A stretch of DNA of 64,000 nt from Bombus terrestris. Taxonomy: Eukaryota; Arthropoda; Insecta; Hymenoptera; Apidae. Shown here piece by piece: positions 37,424 to 49,620 of this stretch. A model generated the notes under the pieces. That model did no database searches and was not told the DNA's origin. It worked only from the letters and a program-made list of their open reading frames with translations. The number at the start of each line of letters is the position of its first letter. The first letter of the stretch is position 1. The DNA lies in assembly GCF_910591885.1 (NCBI RefSeq), contig NC_063281.1, positions 14,119,200 through 14,183,199 on the forward strand, in the 5' to 3' direction. A program made the position numbers and the translations under genes.

Positions 37424-37624
37424 CTCATACCCAAGTTCCCTGAGGAATAGTCTGATGAGCGGTGGTTCTGTGCCGAAGAACTTGGTGAGCTTTTTCACCC
37501 TCGAAGGGTTGGAAAGAGCCGGCAGCTCGGAATCCTTGATCAGCGGTTGAGACTGCGACCTCACCATTGCCATGCTCGTTTGAGTCCTGAGTGCAGCAAT
37601 CTCGCCCCTTATGTTCTCCATTTC
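37424..37624 (-). CDS. SAM gene exon: coiled-coil end and first SAM helix
   Basis: The exon has 67 codons, phase 0 to 0, between ATTCGCAG and GTAGGT. It begins MENIRGEIAALRTQ, a helical extension of the previous exon, continues through a linker (SELPALSNPSRVKKLTKFFG) and starts the SAM domain with PPLIRLFLRELGYE. The intron splits the SAM domain after the first helix, so both exons are needed for the fold. Confidence 0.93.
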
Positions 37625-37985
37625 CTGCGAATACCTGGTAGTGGTGAGTTTCGAAAATTCTCACTCTTTCTTTCCCGCCTATCCCGCTCTTTCCTATTTC
37701 CTTTCCTATTTCCTCCTATGTCCGATCGCACTCGACTTTGTTACGACAAGTCATTGGATAACAGTTTTAGACAAATTCGTTTCGATTCAACTATACCGTA
37801 TATGAGAAACGGTATTTTCATTACGACAGACTCGTTTCGGATCGAGCCAACCGTCGAAGCGATCAAAACTCTCACTAATTAAAATAAACTGCATACTACA
37901 ACGGTACGTAAAAATAATTTTAAATCCAAGTCAAAGCGTCTCTTCTAAGCTAAGCGTTTTTAAATCGTTAACCAGATTCTCTCAC

Positions 37986-38090
37986 CTGTATCATCAAATG
38001 TTGCGTCCTCATCTCCGAACTCAAGTGTGCCACCGATCTGGCAAGCGTCACTACGTGAGATTCTAGTCGTTGGAAGCGTTTGTTAATGCT
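37986..38090 (-). CDS. SAM gene exon: coiled coil
   Basis: The exon has 35 codons, phase 0 to 0 (GTTTGCAG to GTGAGA). SINKRFQRLESHVVTLARSV, then AHLSSEMRTQHLMIQ shows hydrophobic residues at heptad spacing and continues into the next exon, giving a predicted helix of about 45-50 residues before the SAM domain. Confidence 0.92.
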
Positions 38091-38558
38091 CTGCAAACGC
38101 AATGGGCAATGTTTAATCGACCGCGTATCCGTGAAAATAGATCATCCAGCTTTGATTTGTATAAGAACGACAACTTTATCTATTCTTCGATACAATCGTA
38201 TCAAAATTTCATTTCCCCGTATAGAAATCGAGCGTTTAATTTTATACAATTCGTACGACGCATTTTCCTTTTTCATATAATGAAAATTACGATAGTAAGT
38301 GTAATAAAACAGCGGCCGCTAAGTAACGGATCGCGACATGCGCGGCGCGACGCTCCTTTCCGTAAACAGTAACATACGCGAGATTGCTCCTCGTTCGATA
38401 TCGTTCTTGATTCGTTTAATGCAAACACCGCTATAAAGAAGATTCACGCGTAAAGCAAAATGCCGTTTTAATAAGTAAAATTAGCTAACGGAATCTATGG
38501 CAAACGGTGATGAATGGCCGATGAAAATTCGCGAAAGATGGACAAAGATGATACCGAC

Positions 38559-38738
38559 CTTTATGTCTTTGGCTTTCTTCATTCTGTCGTCGATCGCGTG
38601 GGATCTACGTTTATCATGGTGCCTTGTAACAGGTCTCGATGAAACGGACGACGTCGGCAACGATGAGACGGAACCGTAACTGGCCAGACCTCTGGCCTTT
38701 CGTCTCTTTTTCACGCTTCCGCCGAGCAACTTCAGTAC
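38559..38738 (-). CDS. SAM gene exon: basic Ser-rich segment
   Basis: The exon has 60 codons, phase 0 to 0. It reads LLGGSVKKRRKARGLASYGS, then VSSLPTSSVSSRPVT, and a basic run to MKKAKDIK. The donor AAG|GTCGGT is non-optimal. An earlier GT (after SSRP) would also keep phase 0 and remove about 23 residues, so alternative donor use is possible. The KKRRK patch could serve nuclear import or membrane binding. Confidence 0.85.
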
Positions 38739-38876
38739 CTGCGATCGTTAGTAATCCTATTTTACTACAGCTATTCGTATCGCGATGTTATAGGTGCGAG
38801 CTACAAGTACGATTTAACGTTCGAATATCGGATAATTTCTGGCAACTACACCAACGTAAGTTGCTGCTTGTCTCAC

Positions 38877-39013
38877 CTCGCTGTACATATTTTCTAGACC
38901 TTCCAACTGCTTCCTAATCGTTCTTGCGTCGTTTGTACTTAAATCGGAATCGCTTCTATCCAACATCGAGTCTAAATCGAGTCCAGTGGTGGTCGAAGTC
39001 AAGTCAGCTGCTT
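38877..39013 (-). CDS. SAM gene exon: acidic Ser/Thr segment and helix
   Basis: Acceptor GGTGTAG, donor GTGAGA; phase 1 in, 0 out. The product DLDSMLDRSDSDLSTNDART is followed by IRKQLEGLENMYSE, a predicted amphipathic helix. The acidic serine cluster looks like a casein-kinase-type substrate. Confidence 0.88.
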
Positions 39014-39121
39014 CTACACCGAAAACTAAATAAACGACAGTCGTATAGAGTGCTTAAAGAGGAAAGTAACGATGGTGAAAAATGAAACGACGGGCAAAGA
39101 AGAAAATCGAACATTACTTAC

Positions 39122-39255
39122 GATGAGAGAATTTCTTCGCAGCATCCTTTTTGGAAGTAGACGCACCACGATGCTTCGAACTACCCGGGAACCCGCTTCT
39201 TTTCTCTAGAGCCTTGCTGTAATCGCTGTAATTGGGTTTCGATCCGTATGGTAAG
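39122..39255 (-). CDS. SAM gene exon: Lys/Ser-rich segment
   Basis: Acceptor TTTGTAG, donor GTAAGT; phase 2 in, 1 out. The frame LPYGSKPNYSDYSKALEKRS then GFPGSSKHRGASTSKKDAAK is hydrophilic and probably disordered, with several Tyr that could be phosphorylated. Confidence 0.88.
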
Positions 39256-39801
39256 CTACAAAGCCCACAGATACGTAACCGTTAAGATTGCCAAGAATTG
39301 CACGGTAAGAAGACGGTTAAACCGGCAAAGATTAGTATTTTCGATCGAATACTCTGCCATCGTTAATGCGACGACAAAATGATTAAGCGATAAATCGATG
39401 ATTACGGTAACACGACTAACGTAATCGACCAGCGAAACCAACCGACCTTTACGTACAAAAGCGTTTCTCCTAAATCGAATAATCGTTTGGAACGGTAACC
39501 TTTCCGTTTATTGGAATATTCTTTATCGCAACTGTGGTTGGCGATATCCTGAAAGATATTTTACGCGACGAAATAGGAAGAGAAAGAAAAATTCTGGTTT
39601 CTCGATAAGTTGGTTGTTCCTAAAAGGAGAACACCCGTCTGCCGACAGTTTGCGATCGGTTGGTTGCGGATCCACTTTAGCAGAGCCGTATCGGTGTCCC
39701 GATGTACGCGAAGGCCAGAAATAATCGGAAGCAACCCTGGACCAGTGACCGGAAACGACATCGGTTACGGGACGAAGAGGATCCGTTTGAAGTAGCGTTA
39801 C

Positions 39802-39982
39802 CTCGCCGAGTATCGATTTCTCGATGTTCTGGGACTGTCATGCGGTGAAAGCGGCGGTAGAGGTGGCGTTACCGATGATACACTTTCGGACAGGGTGGAA
39901 TGCGCCATCGCGGGCACGTCTCTTGGTTCTAAAATGCTTCTCAGTTCCGACTCGACAATGTCCACCCATTCGGAATCCTGTA
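39802..39982 (-). CDS. SAM gene exon: acidic helix and Pro-rich segment
   Basis: Acceptor ACTTACAG, donor GTAACG; phase 1 in, 2 out. It encodes VQDSEWVDIVESELRSILEP, an amphipathic acidic helix, followed by SVSSVTPPLPPLSPHDSP, which offers SH3- or proline-directed-kinase-type motifs. It lies between the (TG)n-bearing intron and a short intron. Confidence 0.9.
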
Positions 39983-40123
39983 CTGTAAGTTCGAGTAAAT
40001 CTACGTAATTATAAGTACAATTTTGCGCGACACAGTCGCAGACGTATATGTATTCCACAATCCTGACTAAAACTAGAGGAAACTAGGATTACCTACCTTC
40101 TACTGTTTACGTGTTTACGCGTA

Positions 40124-40296
<173 letters not shown>

Positions 40297-40363
40297 TGAG
40301 ATACGGTGAAATATTTATCGTGGCGACTTAAGGAGATTCTAGCAAGGTTGGCGAGTAACAAAC

Positions 40364-41612
40364 CTGGGGGGTGAGTTTGGTCTTCGGGAGGTGGCCGTCT
40401 TCCGCTGGAATAAACAGCAGATCCTCTTCCCGAATCGACGTTGGAGGAACTCTGTCCAGCTTTATCGTAATCCGATCCAGATCCCTGATTCTGGATTTTC
40501 AATCGGCTGATACCGTGTTCTAGCTCGTCTTTCCTTGCCTCCGATTTCGCTAAGCAATCCTTTGCGTATTGATTCTCCATCCTCTTCGGAGGCTCGCCGT
40601 TTCCAATTTTCGACCCGGACGAACTCCTACCCACGTCCGTTTCGATACCATCTTTCGACATTTTTCCGTTGTAATGATTCTCCTCGGCTCGTTTCTGCAA
40701 CTCTTCGATTCTTTTTTGCACGCAAGTTCCTTCCGACTCTTGACTTTCCTGACCGGCGGCCGCCACTCCTAGCTGTTCCTGTTCCCTTTTCGAACACCTA
40801 ACGGCGTCGTCTCTGCGAATAGCGAAGCTGGTTTCCGGCCGATACTCGTCTTTCCTTTGAGAATCGCTTCTCCTGAATTCCCCTTGTCCACGATCTTCCA
40901 CCGTAATCTCGTATCTTTCTTTGTCCAACGGATCCACCGTAAGAGTTTTTAACCCGTCGACCGGATTTCTCGATTGTTCGTTAACGCAGCCAGACCTTTC
41001 GTCCTCGTACGAAAGCTGAGGCTGGGACGCCGCCTTCTCGATACCTTTCGTCGAGTTTCGTCGCTGAAACTCTGCTTCCTGGTTACTTTCGGTTTTCATA
41101 TAGACTTGCGGTACACCGTACCTCGGTCGACCTTGAGCATAATGGTAATACACTTCCTGTCCGGGCAGTCTGAGCTCTTGAGCTTGTCTGGAAGTGCTCG
41201 GTAGATCGATCTGAGATCTCGACATGGTTTGTCGAGCTTGTTGGTATTGCTGATAAGACACGTTGTTCGAGAAATAGCTTTGCTGCACGTTCCTGACGCC
41301 GGCGCCGCCGCCTCCGCCTCCGCCCCCGCCACCGCCACCGCCGCCGCCACCGCCACCACCACCGCCGCTGGTTTGGCTATTTTGCTGTCCGACCAGTTGC
41401 TGCTGCTGATGCATCTGCTGGATCAGTTGTCGTTGATGCATGTTCTGTGCGTGCTGCTGCGCGAATCTCGGACTCTGATGATGGCTCTGATTCTGATGCA
41501 ACAATTGTTGCGCACTCTGGAAGTTTTGATTCGACGGTTGCATCGCCGCGTTCCCCACCTGGTGCGGTTGCACGCCTAGACCATGAGGCTTCTGCATCTG
41601 CGCGTTCTGGCC
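40364..41612 (-). CDS. SAM gene large exon: Gln/His-rich, poly-Gly, acidic/basic disordered region
   Basis: At 1,249 bases (416 codons plus one base; phase 0 in, 1 out; AAAGCAG to CCAG|GTTTGT) this is the largest exon. It starts Gln/His/Asn-rich (for example QQLLHQNQSHHQ, QQMHQQQQLVGQQ), passes a run of about 25 Gly (about 41296-41370), then a Tyr/Arg segment and a long charged stretch with repeated Lys/Glu/Arg/Ser blocks. No folded domain is recognised. Such regions often mediate condensation or multivalent binding; that is inference. Base use in the Gly tract is GC-rich (GGN repeats) unlike its surroundings. Confidence 0.93.
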
Positions 41613-43944
41613 CTGCTTTCCAAAATCGTTTCCGTTAATCCCATTAATTAGTCATCGTCGAAGTACCACGAAAGTTACGTCGAAGCGAGAAAAGTAACGA
41701 AAAATATTATAATCTTTGGAACGGAAAATCACGATATCAAACGATATCAAGGGTCAACGGCAGGCGATCATAATCGATAGCCGCCGTATCACAGAGATTT
41801 CTTGCGATTGAAATTTTCGTATTCGTTTACACCCTCGTCATCAAATAACTACTTATTTGCCTATACCTACTTACATATACCGATATATCGGAGGGGAATT
41901 GTCGTATTTCTCGTAATAACGGAGATAACAACTCGTTCGGGATACAACACGATCACGTATCGGAAATTTACTACCACCTGTAAATTCGTAACGTATTCGT
42001 CAGTTTACTCCGGTCTCGAGCACGAAAGCAACAGGACGCGAACGTGTCCACACTTTTTTACTACCTCCTCCCTCTAACAGCAATTTGCATTCCCATTAAT
42101 TATTTTACGTATTAATTACGAACGCCACTCGCAGCGTCCTGCTAATTTTTCTCCAATTACTCTAATTGATCGTCTCGAATAACGCATATTATTACAACAG
42201 CGTATATTATCTTAGATGTTTCACGCGGATGAATCGGGTGAGCGCGTTTCGAGAAAAATAACGATCCATCGGAGATGCCTCTCTGCAAGGTCGTCGGGAA
42301 AACGACGGATTAAAGGACAACGGGAAAGATCGTCACCGCTCCTTGTAAAAGGAACTTGTGAATGAACGAACCGACGCGACGTCTTACATCGGGGTATCGA
42401 TAAATTTGGAGAGTCATACGCACGGTGCATCGTGCTGTGTATGGTTGGTTTTAGATGGCATAAATATGGAACGCGTATCACGTGCACCGGCTATTTGAAT
42501 AACACGTATGTGTCGCGTTATTGCCCTTTCTGAATTTATATGAGCAGAAGGTTACCCTTACTTACGTAAAAATAACCTTTCCGCTGGTTACACCGGAAAT
42601 AACCATCGGCGATTTTACCTGACGCCTGGCGCGTATCCGAAACGTTTCGATCGTTCGTTGCTCGAAACAGAATTTTTGCACGGATAAGACCTTGAAAAGA
42701 GAAGCGGAGAGGCGGGAAAGAGGAGAAACGTCTAAAAATTTCATTGCGAACAAGTCGATGCGAATAAAGGCGTATTACGGGGAAATATGTTCGTTGAATA
42801 TTTGAAACGTACGATCGATAACGACTGGGAAACAAGTTGATCGCTTTGGCTGGCAATGGTCGCGGATCCGAAATACAACTAAACTAAACTACCATTCGAA
42901 TTCGTCATTCGTCATCGTTTGCATGTTTTTCACCAAGAATGTACGAACTTGGCCTTTGGTATATTTTAAATGACTATCTATATAATTGTTATACGCTGTA
43001 CAAATAAACGAACGTCGCGAATCACGCGCTACAAACGTGTCAGTTACAAACTGCAATTTTTGTCGTAATGTCAAAGATTCGAAACAATTTTTCCAACATA
43101 TCCTCCCCGTATTCCAGCTTTTTAATTAAGAACGCAACTCAACGAAATTTTCCCATATTTTCTTCTTTTTTTTCTTTTTTCATAGAGTCGTTATTTCGAC
43201 GTGCAATAAACTCCCGTTCGCCACTTCGATATAACAGGTGTGCTTTCATATTAAAAAAAAAAAAAGAGAAAAGAAAAAAAAGGAAAAAAGAAAAATATAC
43301 ATTGAGATAAAACATAGAAACGCGAAAATAAATGAAAATATGCGAGCGATTGAAAATAGTTCGCTCGAAAACCTAACGACTTTGGCATACGTTCGATGAA
43401 ATGAAATTAAAAGCTGTCGGACGACGGAACGACATCTTTCGCTTTATTCAAAGTCGGTACTGATCGTATTTTATACGAAACCGGTTATTTCATTGACAGG
43501 ATACGTTCGAATCTCGACACGTAAGATATTATACATGCGAATGAATTACTCGTTTACTTTAAATATGCAATTTTTGTAATTGCGATGAATCTATAAAACG
43601 ATGGTAGATAATTATCGTAGCCAGTCGCTACTTAGCATCGCGGATAATCGTTGATAGTAGAGCGAAGCGTCGAGATATTTGCATCGGTGTAACGTAAGTC
43701 CAACGGAATTAAATCTAATCTAAGAATTCGATAGAATTAAATTGCAAAACTGAATTCCACGTTACATGGAAATCGTTGACTGTACGAGTAATTTTCCGCG
43801 TAATAACTTTCACTTCCTATGTATGCGTTCGTTGATGGAACTTTCGACTCGAGCGAGTAATTTAAAGTCGTTCGAAACGAAACCAATGCTGCCTACCGGC
43901 ATTGAAAAGCGATTCACAGAGCGCGGAAGTAAATCAAAGATTAC

Positions 43945-44249
43945 CTGATTCTGAGGGCTCTGATGAAGTCCTTGATGCAATTGCTGACTCGGCAATCCAG
44001 ATGGTCCCTGAACAACGTATTCCCTCGCAACATTTTGCACCTGCTGGCCACCTGTCGCTGATTGGCCAAAACCAGGAACTTGAGTTTGATGGACCGTTTG
44101 AACTCCTCCAGGTGGAGCGTGATGCGTCACGTGAAGCTGAGCACTTTGGCCTGGTAAATTGGGTTGAATCTGTGACGTAGGCTGAAGTTGTCCAGGAAGC
44201 GGTACGTTCTGTTGATTGCTCAGGTAACTATACGAGTGCCCGTACTGAC
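43945..44249 (-). CDS. SAM gene exon: Gln/Pro-rich segment
   Basis: Acceptor TGATTTAG, donor GTAATC; phase 1 in, 0 out. It reads GHSYSYLSNQQNVPLPGQLQ and continues with Gln-, Pro- and His-rich text up to HQGLHQSPQNQ. It is low-complexity and forms one unit with the following Gln/His exon. Confidence 0.9.
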
Positions 44250-45056
44250 CTAAATCAGGTTCAAGCGTTACATAAATGTCGCAATTGTCCGTTACGTTGC
44301 GATTTTTTACGCGTATACGCAAAGTAGCGCGAGTAGTCGGAAAATGCAATTTTATTTCAAACCTTTCGTCGAAGAATCGATGGAAAATAGGATATCGCTA
44401 CAACTATCGCCTATTGCGTGGAATTTTAAAGGATGCCGACCATATAAAGAATATCCAATCCATTGATTCTCTACTTTCTGATTTTCAACTTGTCTCGTCT
44501 GTTTATAATTTGTAGCCATCGATCTCTACGCGACAAATCTAATTATACCTAATCGTACGTAAAAATCATTTGGCTGTATCGCGTGGGATGCCATCGAAGA
44601 TCGATAGCGTGTTCTCAAGATTAACCCATTGGCTTACAACCGGTGATCTTCTTGCTAGTTAACTAGCAGGCTCGAAGGCGGTGCCGACAATCATACCGCC
44701 GACTACGCTCTCTTATTTCCATTTTACATTTTACATTTTACATGCACGCACATGCCGTAACGCGGCACACCGAAATTGACTTTCGATGACGGATCATCTT
44801 GTACAAAGGCAAAGCGTTGATCATCGTTGCGGCAACATCGTAACGCTATGGCTTCTAGTTAATTAACAGCGAGAGGATCGTCCTGTTACTACGATATAGA
44901 ATTACACCGGTGGCGTGGCTCCAGAGGCAAAATACCAAAGATACGCTGTTTGGCATCTTACCTCCGACATTAATCGCAAAAGCTATAAAATTACAAAATT
45001 CGGACAGAATCAGCACGATGTTGCTATATAAAATATACGCGATATAAAATACTCAC

Positions 45057-45349
45057 CGCATGCGTTCTTTGGATATTGCTGCATATTAACGGGAGGTTCC
45101 TGTGCCCGTGGCTTCCCATAAATCCCTTCCTTCTTCTTCGCCTCCTCCTCGTCGATGCTTCTGCTGGACTTTCTCAATTCTTCCGTGACATTGTTCAAAC
45201 TCGCTTCCGGTTCCGGTTCGACATCCTTGCGACTCTGCCCGAAACGGCTCGATATCATGTCCTTGATCGTGTGATAAGTTCTCGAAATGGACTTGCTCTT
45301 GTCTTCATCGATTTTGGTGACCCTTGGCGCCGATGCAGCCGACGTCGAC
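45057..45349 (-). CDS. SAM gene exon: charged segment with short helical motif
   Basis: Acceptor CTCCAAAG, donor GTGAGT; phase 2 in, 1 out. It contains SRTYHTIKDMISSRFGQSRK, a compact helical-looking motif, then a Glu/Lys-rich stretch (NNVTEELRKSSRSIDEEEAK) ending NMQQYPKNAC. The hydrophobic/aromatic motif within a disordered context is a likely partner-binding site. Confidence 0.92.
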
Positions 45350-45429
45350 CTTTGGAGAAATTGCGATTTTATCGGGAAAAATCAATTCTCGGATTCACCG
45401 AGCGCGCCGCGATACAAGTAGATATTTAC

Positions 45430-45497
45430 GCGTAAGATTCCGCTGGCTGATAACTCCTGGCTTGACCCTCCTGTCTCGCTTCTTGCATCTGAGTGCC
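45430..45497 (-). CDS. SAM gene small exon
   Basis: The exon has 68 bases, phase 0 in and 2 out, from TTTTTCAG to donor GTAAAT. It encodes GTQMQEARQEGQARSYQPAE and a split Ala codon that is completed exactly by the next exon. The donor overlaps an in-frame stop (GCG TAA), so retention of this intron would truncate the protein. Confidence 0.85.
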
Positions 45498-48318
45498 CTG
45501 AAAAATCGTTTACATCGTAAACTCTTGTCTCTTATATCCATCGTGTTATCCATCTAGTCGACTAATATTTCATACTCGTGGAATTTCGTTAGGTCTATCT
45601 AACTATCTCGATAGATTCTTTGTTCGAAGAAGTTTCCAAGTTACGCGTATTATCGAATGAAATGAAAAATAAAAGTTAATCTTGTGTAAAATACCGATAA
45701 TTTTGCGGGCTAGTATTTTAAAGTGATAGTTAAAAGTGCCGCGATAATGACAGCAGTTCCCTAGTCGCTTTAACTTGTTACAAGTTCGAGTTCAGGCTGA
45801 ATTATCATGCCTGTTGCGGATATCCCTTACCATTGGCATACTCGCCGTACATACCGTAACGATGACAAACACCGGACGCTAGCAACCTAACAAATTCAAT
45901 TATTCGGCAGCAGACAGTATCAATTTATTGGTAGCCATGTACGGTTGTTAAGTGTCGAGCTTTGTGCAATTAGCATCGGAGAAAAGTCATTGGCAGCGAA
46001 CGCTGGAGCGCGTCGGCGGATAAAGCGATTGAGAAGCACCTGAAACTTTTGCCACGGGACACGGACAAGCGATTAACCAGCGTGGAGACATTTTACGTAA
46101 CACGCTATAAGGGAAAGTGTGGGATACGTTATTAAATCGCTCGGCTCAGTCGCTACAACTTTGGACTTTTTAACTTGGCGACAACCCGTGGAATTACTCG
46201 TTTTAACAAGGTTATCCCGACGCTCGAATAAGTTTTTTCCGTATTAAAAAGCTTTTCCATTCAAATTTTTGCTCCGTCGCCCGTCCCTTTCTTTCTAATA
46301 CCCTACATTTAATCTAATTCTTTGCTTAATTACTACAAGTAATAATTAATTTAAGCTTGACAAGAGTTAATAAGAGCTAATAAGATTATCGGTTACTCGC
46401 GAAATTTCCTACAATATACGGATAAAATATATATCGCACGTTCACTTTTGAATATGCGCGTTTGCATTCCCTTACCCGCCAATTTTCAGACGCCAACGTG
46501 AAAGCGTCTCGACGTGAAATCAAGTTATTCTTCGAATAAAAATTACCGACACCGATAATCGAAAGATATCCGAACTGTTCGCCTTATCGAATATTTCGAA
46601 ACCGGCGAGGCGAAGCACACTTCTCACCGGAGGAAAGGCGTCGCGTCGCGTTGGTTAGGGAAACTCTCGACGCGATCTGCCGGAATCCACCGAAAACAAT
46701 TCTCCGCCGAAGAGAACAGCGGCCAGCTAATGGCAGCATGTCCGTTTAAACCGCAGAGGGAATTTCAAAGTTGTCGGACTGAATCCTTTGGTTCTTAGGA
46801 AGGGATGTGGTTGGAATAACAACCGACACTGTCAATCAGAAGGATAGAGGAAGAGAGAGGCAGGGAAGAGAGAACAGAGCCAAGTTTCGCCCGTAGGGCT
46901 CCATCGCACGCTTCGTGCATACGAAAAAAGATTTTCTGACTTATGGTCCCTGCACAGCTGCCGTGTCGAGGATTACGCTACGCTAAATCTAACGTGCGAA
47001 TATAAAATGTTACTAGTCGTTCCCACTAATACGTTGGATCAGGCACATTTTCTGTTCGTCGTAAGCCGGACCTGGTTTACGAACGTTTATTTATGGTGCT
47101 TAAGGACGCAAACAACGATCAGGCTTTGAGTAGGACAAAAACATCTGCTTACGTATTTCCGGCAAAGATCGTTTTCTTAAGCGCGCTTTCTTATCGTACT
47201 GGTCGCATCGCGACGATTGCAGCGGCAACAAGATATGCCTATAATCGCCTACGATACGAATTTCCTCTTAACTAGGACAGCTAGTTCTTACTAATCGTTC
47301 CCTAGCGATTTATGTACGCGCATACCTACGTCATGGAACGAACCAAGGGAAGCAGGTAATAGATTTGCAAGACGCCTACATCGTAAAAACAATAGCTCGG
47401 TTTTACGGTGAAAAGTACGCGCACATATTGCTGTTTTAGCATGGTGATTATAGGATAAATACCGTAACAAAGAAACGTTGAATTTCGCGTCGTATGACGC
47501 AATTATTCGGCAGAAATTAAAGAAAGCACGATGAGATCGGTTCGAACCGTGTCAGTGTTTCATCGACGAATCTAAAATAAATTAAACGCGCGCCGGCTCT
47601 GTGCGAGAACGACGAAGAAAGAACGCACTCTGAACGCAGATCCGACGATAATTGTCCATGTTCTTTGCACACGCTATGACTCTCACATCCGTTTGTAACC
47701 TACGATCGTGGAATAGTACCTCGTAGCACGTGCATTAACGACACCTACTCGCATTTCCAGCGATTCACGTAGGTGCCCGATCGCTGTACGAGTTGCACGC
47801 GCGCGAGTCAATCGCCGGTCAATGAAAAGATTTCGTAATGTTCGCGATTCGACGATCTCCGCGAATCGACGTCCATTTGCTCCATACCTGTGCCTTCGTA
47901 CGATTAACCGATGCTTTTCGAATTAGAAAAGAGGAGGGTTCGACTCGTATGCCAAAGATTCAAAGCTCAAGAGGTAATGGAAGCTCTTAAAGGATAAAGA
48001 GGTATGCATTTTCAAATACAACGACAATATTCCGCGAAAAAGAAAAACGAATCTTTTCTCTCTACCCTATAAAAGATATTGATCGTTCGAACTCTGGCGC
48101 CAGTTATAGTTAAATTTGTCTAGCAATTACGAATATTGTTATTAAGCATTTTAAACTCTGCCCGTCTTAAATCACATTGTTTCACGGTGTATACTCTTAC
48201 GTATCGATAAAGTATATCGGAGCAACGTTATCGCATCTAGCGCCAACAGTCGACCATGTTACGTAAGAAATTTGACTGTTTCCAGTCATTACGAACGTTA
48301 ACGAGAGAATTAGCTTAC

Positions 48319-48456
48319 CTCTTGAACCCAAGCCTGTTGTTTGATCGGAGCATCCGGTGCAATCGCCACTCTACCGGCAGTTCTTTGTTTGTACTCGTGT
48401 AGAATAGGAATCTTGGAATTTTTGTCTCCCGACGACAGAACAACCTCGCGTTCGAT
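48319..48456 (-). CDS. SAM gene exon
   Basis: The exon has 46 codons, phase 0 to 0, from TTTATAG to GTAAGC. IEREVVLSSGDKNSKIPILH then EYKQRTAGRVAIAPDAPIKQ and QAWVQE gives a balanced, coding-like composition without a recognised domain. It is symmetrical and could be skipped in frame. Confidence 0.88.
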
Positions 48457-48984
48457 CTATAAACGAAATACGTAATTTTTATCGTTAACTCTCAATTTTA
48501 TTTCTGTCATCGGTATTAATCATTCGCTTTGTCTATTTTGCCAATTTATTAGTAAATATAATCTTAACTTCGCTGTTAACAACCACCGTGAATTTAAGAC
48601 AACGATACGATTAAAGGAAATTTTCCAACACTGTGATACTAATAATCGCCTATCTGCAATATCCAAAGGATCCGATAGCGTTGGTAAAACAATTTCATCG
48701 TCGATCATCCTATAAATTTGTTCGTTTATATAATTTTCTCGCCAGCCTGCCAAATAGATACGTAGATAGATTCGATGATAAAAAGCCAGAACGGAAGCAA
48801 GATCGACCGACGCGCGTTAAGACGACGCAACGACGTCGCGTCGCTTCTCGGTCTCGATTTCACGCTACCTATTCGATTTTTTCAAACAACATCGAGAACA
48901 GGAGCACCGCTCGCCAATCAGCCGTTCTTTGCGTGCATATAATGCGTCTAAAAAGAGGTGTCACTGAACTAAACTCGCCTTGAA

Positions 48985-49053
48985 ATCGCATCGCATCGTA
49001 TCGCATCGCATCGCATCGCATCGCATCGCATCGCAGCGCAGCGCAGCGCATCG
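48985..49053. repeat. Pentanucleotide (GCATC)n array
   Basis: About fourteen units, mostly GCATC with GTATC and GCAGC variants grouped at particular positions, inside a SAM-gene intron. Confidence 0.95.
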
Positions 49054-49574
49054 GTCAGAAGAAAGCAAGCGTGATAAAAACGAGCGAGCTATTGCAACAG
49101 ACGATGAACTCGCCTAATCAACACCGTTCGATAGCGTGCACTGTTTACGAACAATTTTCTGTGCATGCATCCGCATGATTTTCTATAGTATAATTTCCTA
49201 CGAAACGAACAAAGAAAAGAAACGAGAAATAAAGAGAACAGGAAAATCCTCGGTAAGTTCGTTGCCCGTGAAACGAGTTCACCGTTACGTATGTATGTGA
49301 AACTGTTTCTCTTGCATCGTCTTATATTCTTGTTAGACAAGTATTTTCTGAAATTTCTCGCCTCTCGTCTCTCTAAAATGTGCGTCACGATACTGGAATT
49401 TTATTCGAATAAAATTAATATTTAAGATTTTAGAATAAAAGAAATATCTGATATTTACCAGTTCGTTAAATTACAGTTACACGAGTAATCAAAATATTAC
49501 TGTACAACAGGATCACTGCGTTTAATTAGCTGCAGCATGGCGGTTTCACGGAGAGTAGCTACCGAGAGAAACTC

Positions 49575-49620
49575 GACGGGACGGGACGAGACGAGACGAG
49601 ACGAGACGAGACGAGACGAG
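49575..49620. repeat. Pentanucleotide (GACGA)n array
   Basis: About nine units, the first ones being GACGG variants, inside the same intron as the GCATC array. Confidence 0.93.

Larger units (their letters stand above)
41613..48318. other. Introns of the middle part of the SAM gene
   Basis: Introns 41613-43944, 44250-45056 and 45498-48318 carry no coding frame that fits. The intron at 44250-45056 contains a 14-bp palindrome (GCTAGTTAACTAGC, near 44653) and three copies of ATTTTAC at 44720-44743. The interval 46500-47900 is GC-richer with no gene recognised. Confidence 0.65.
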
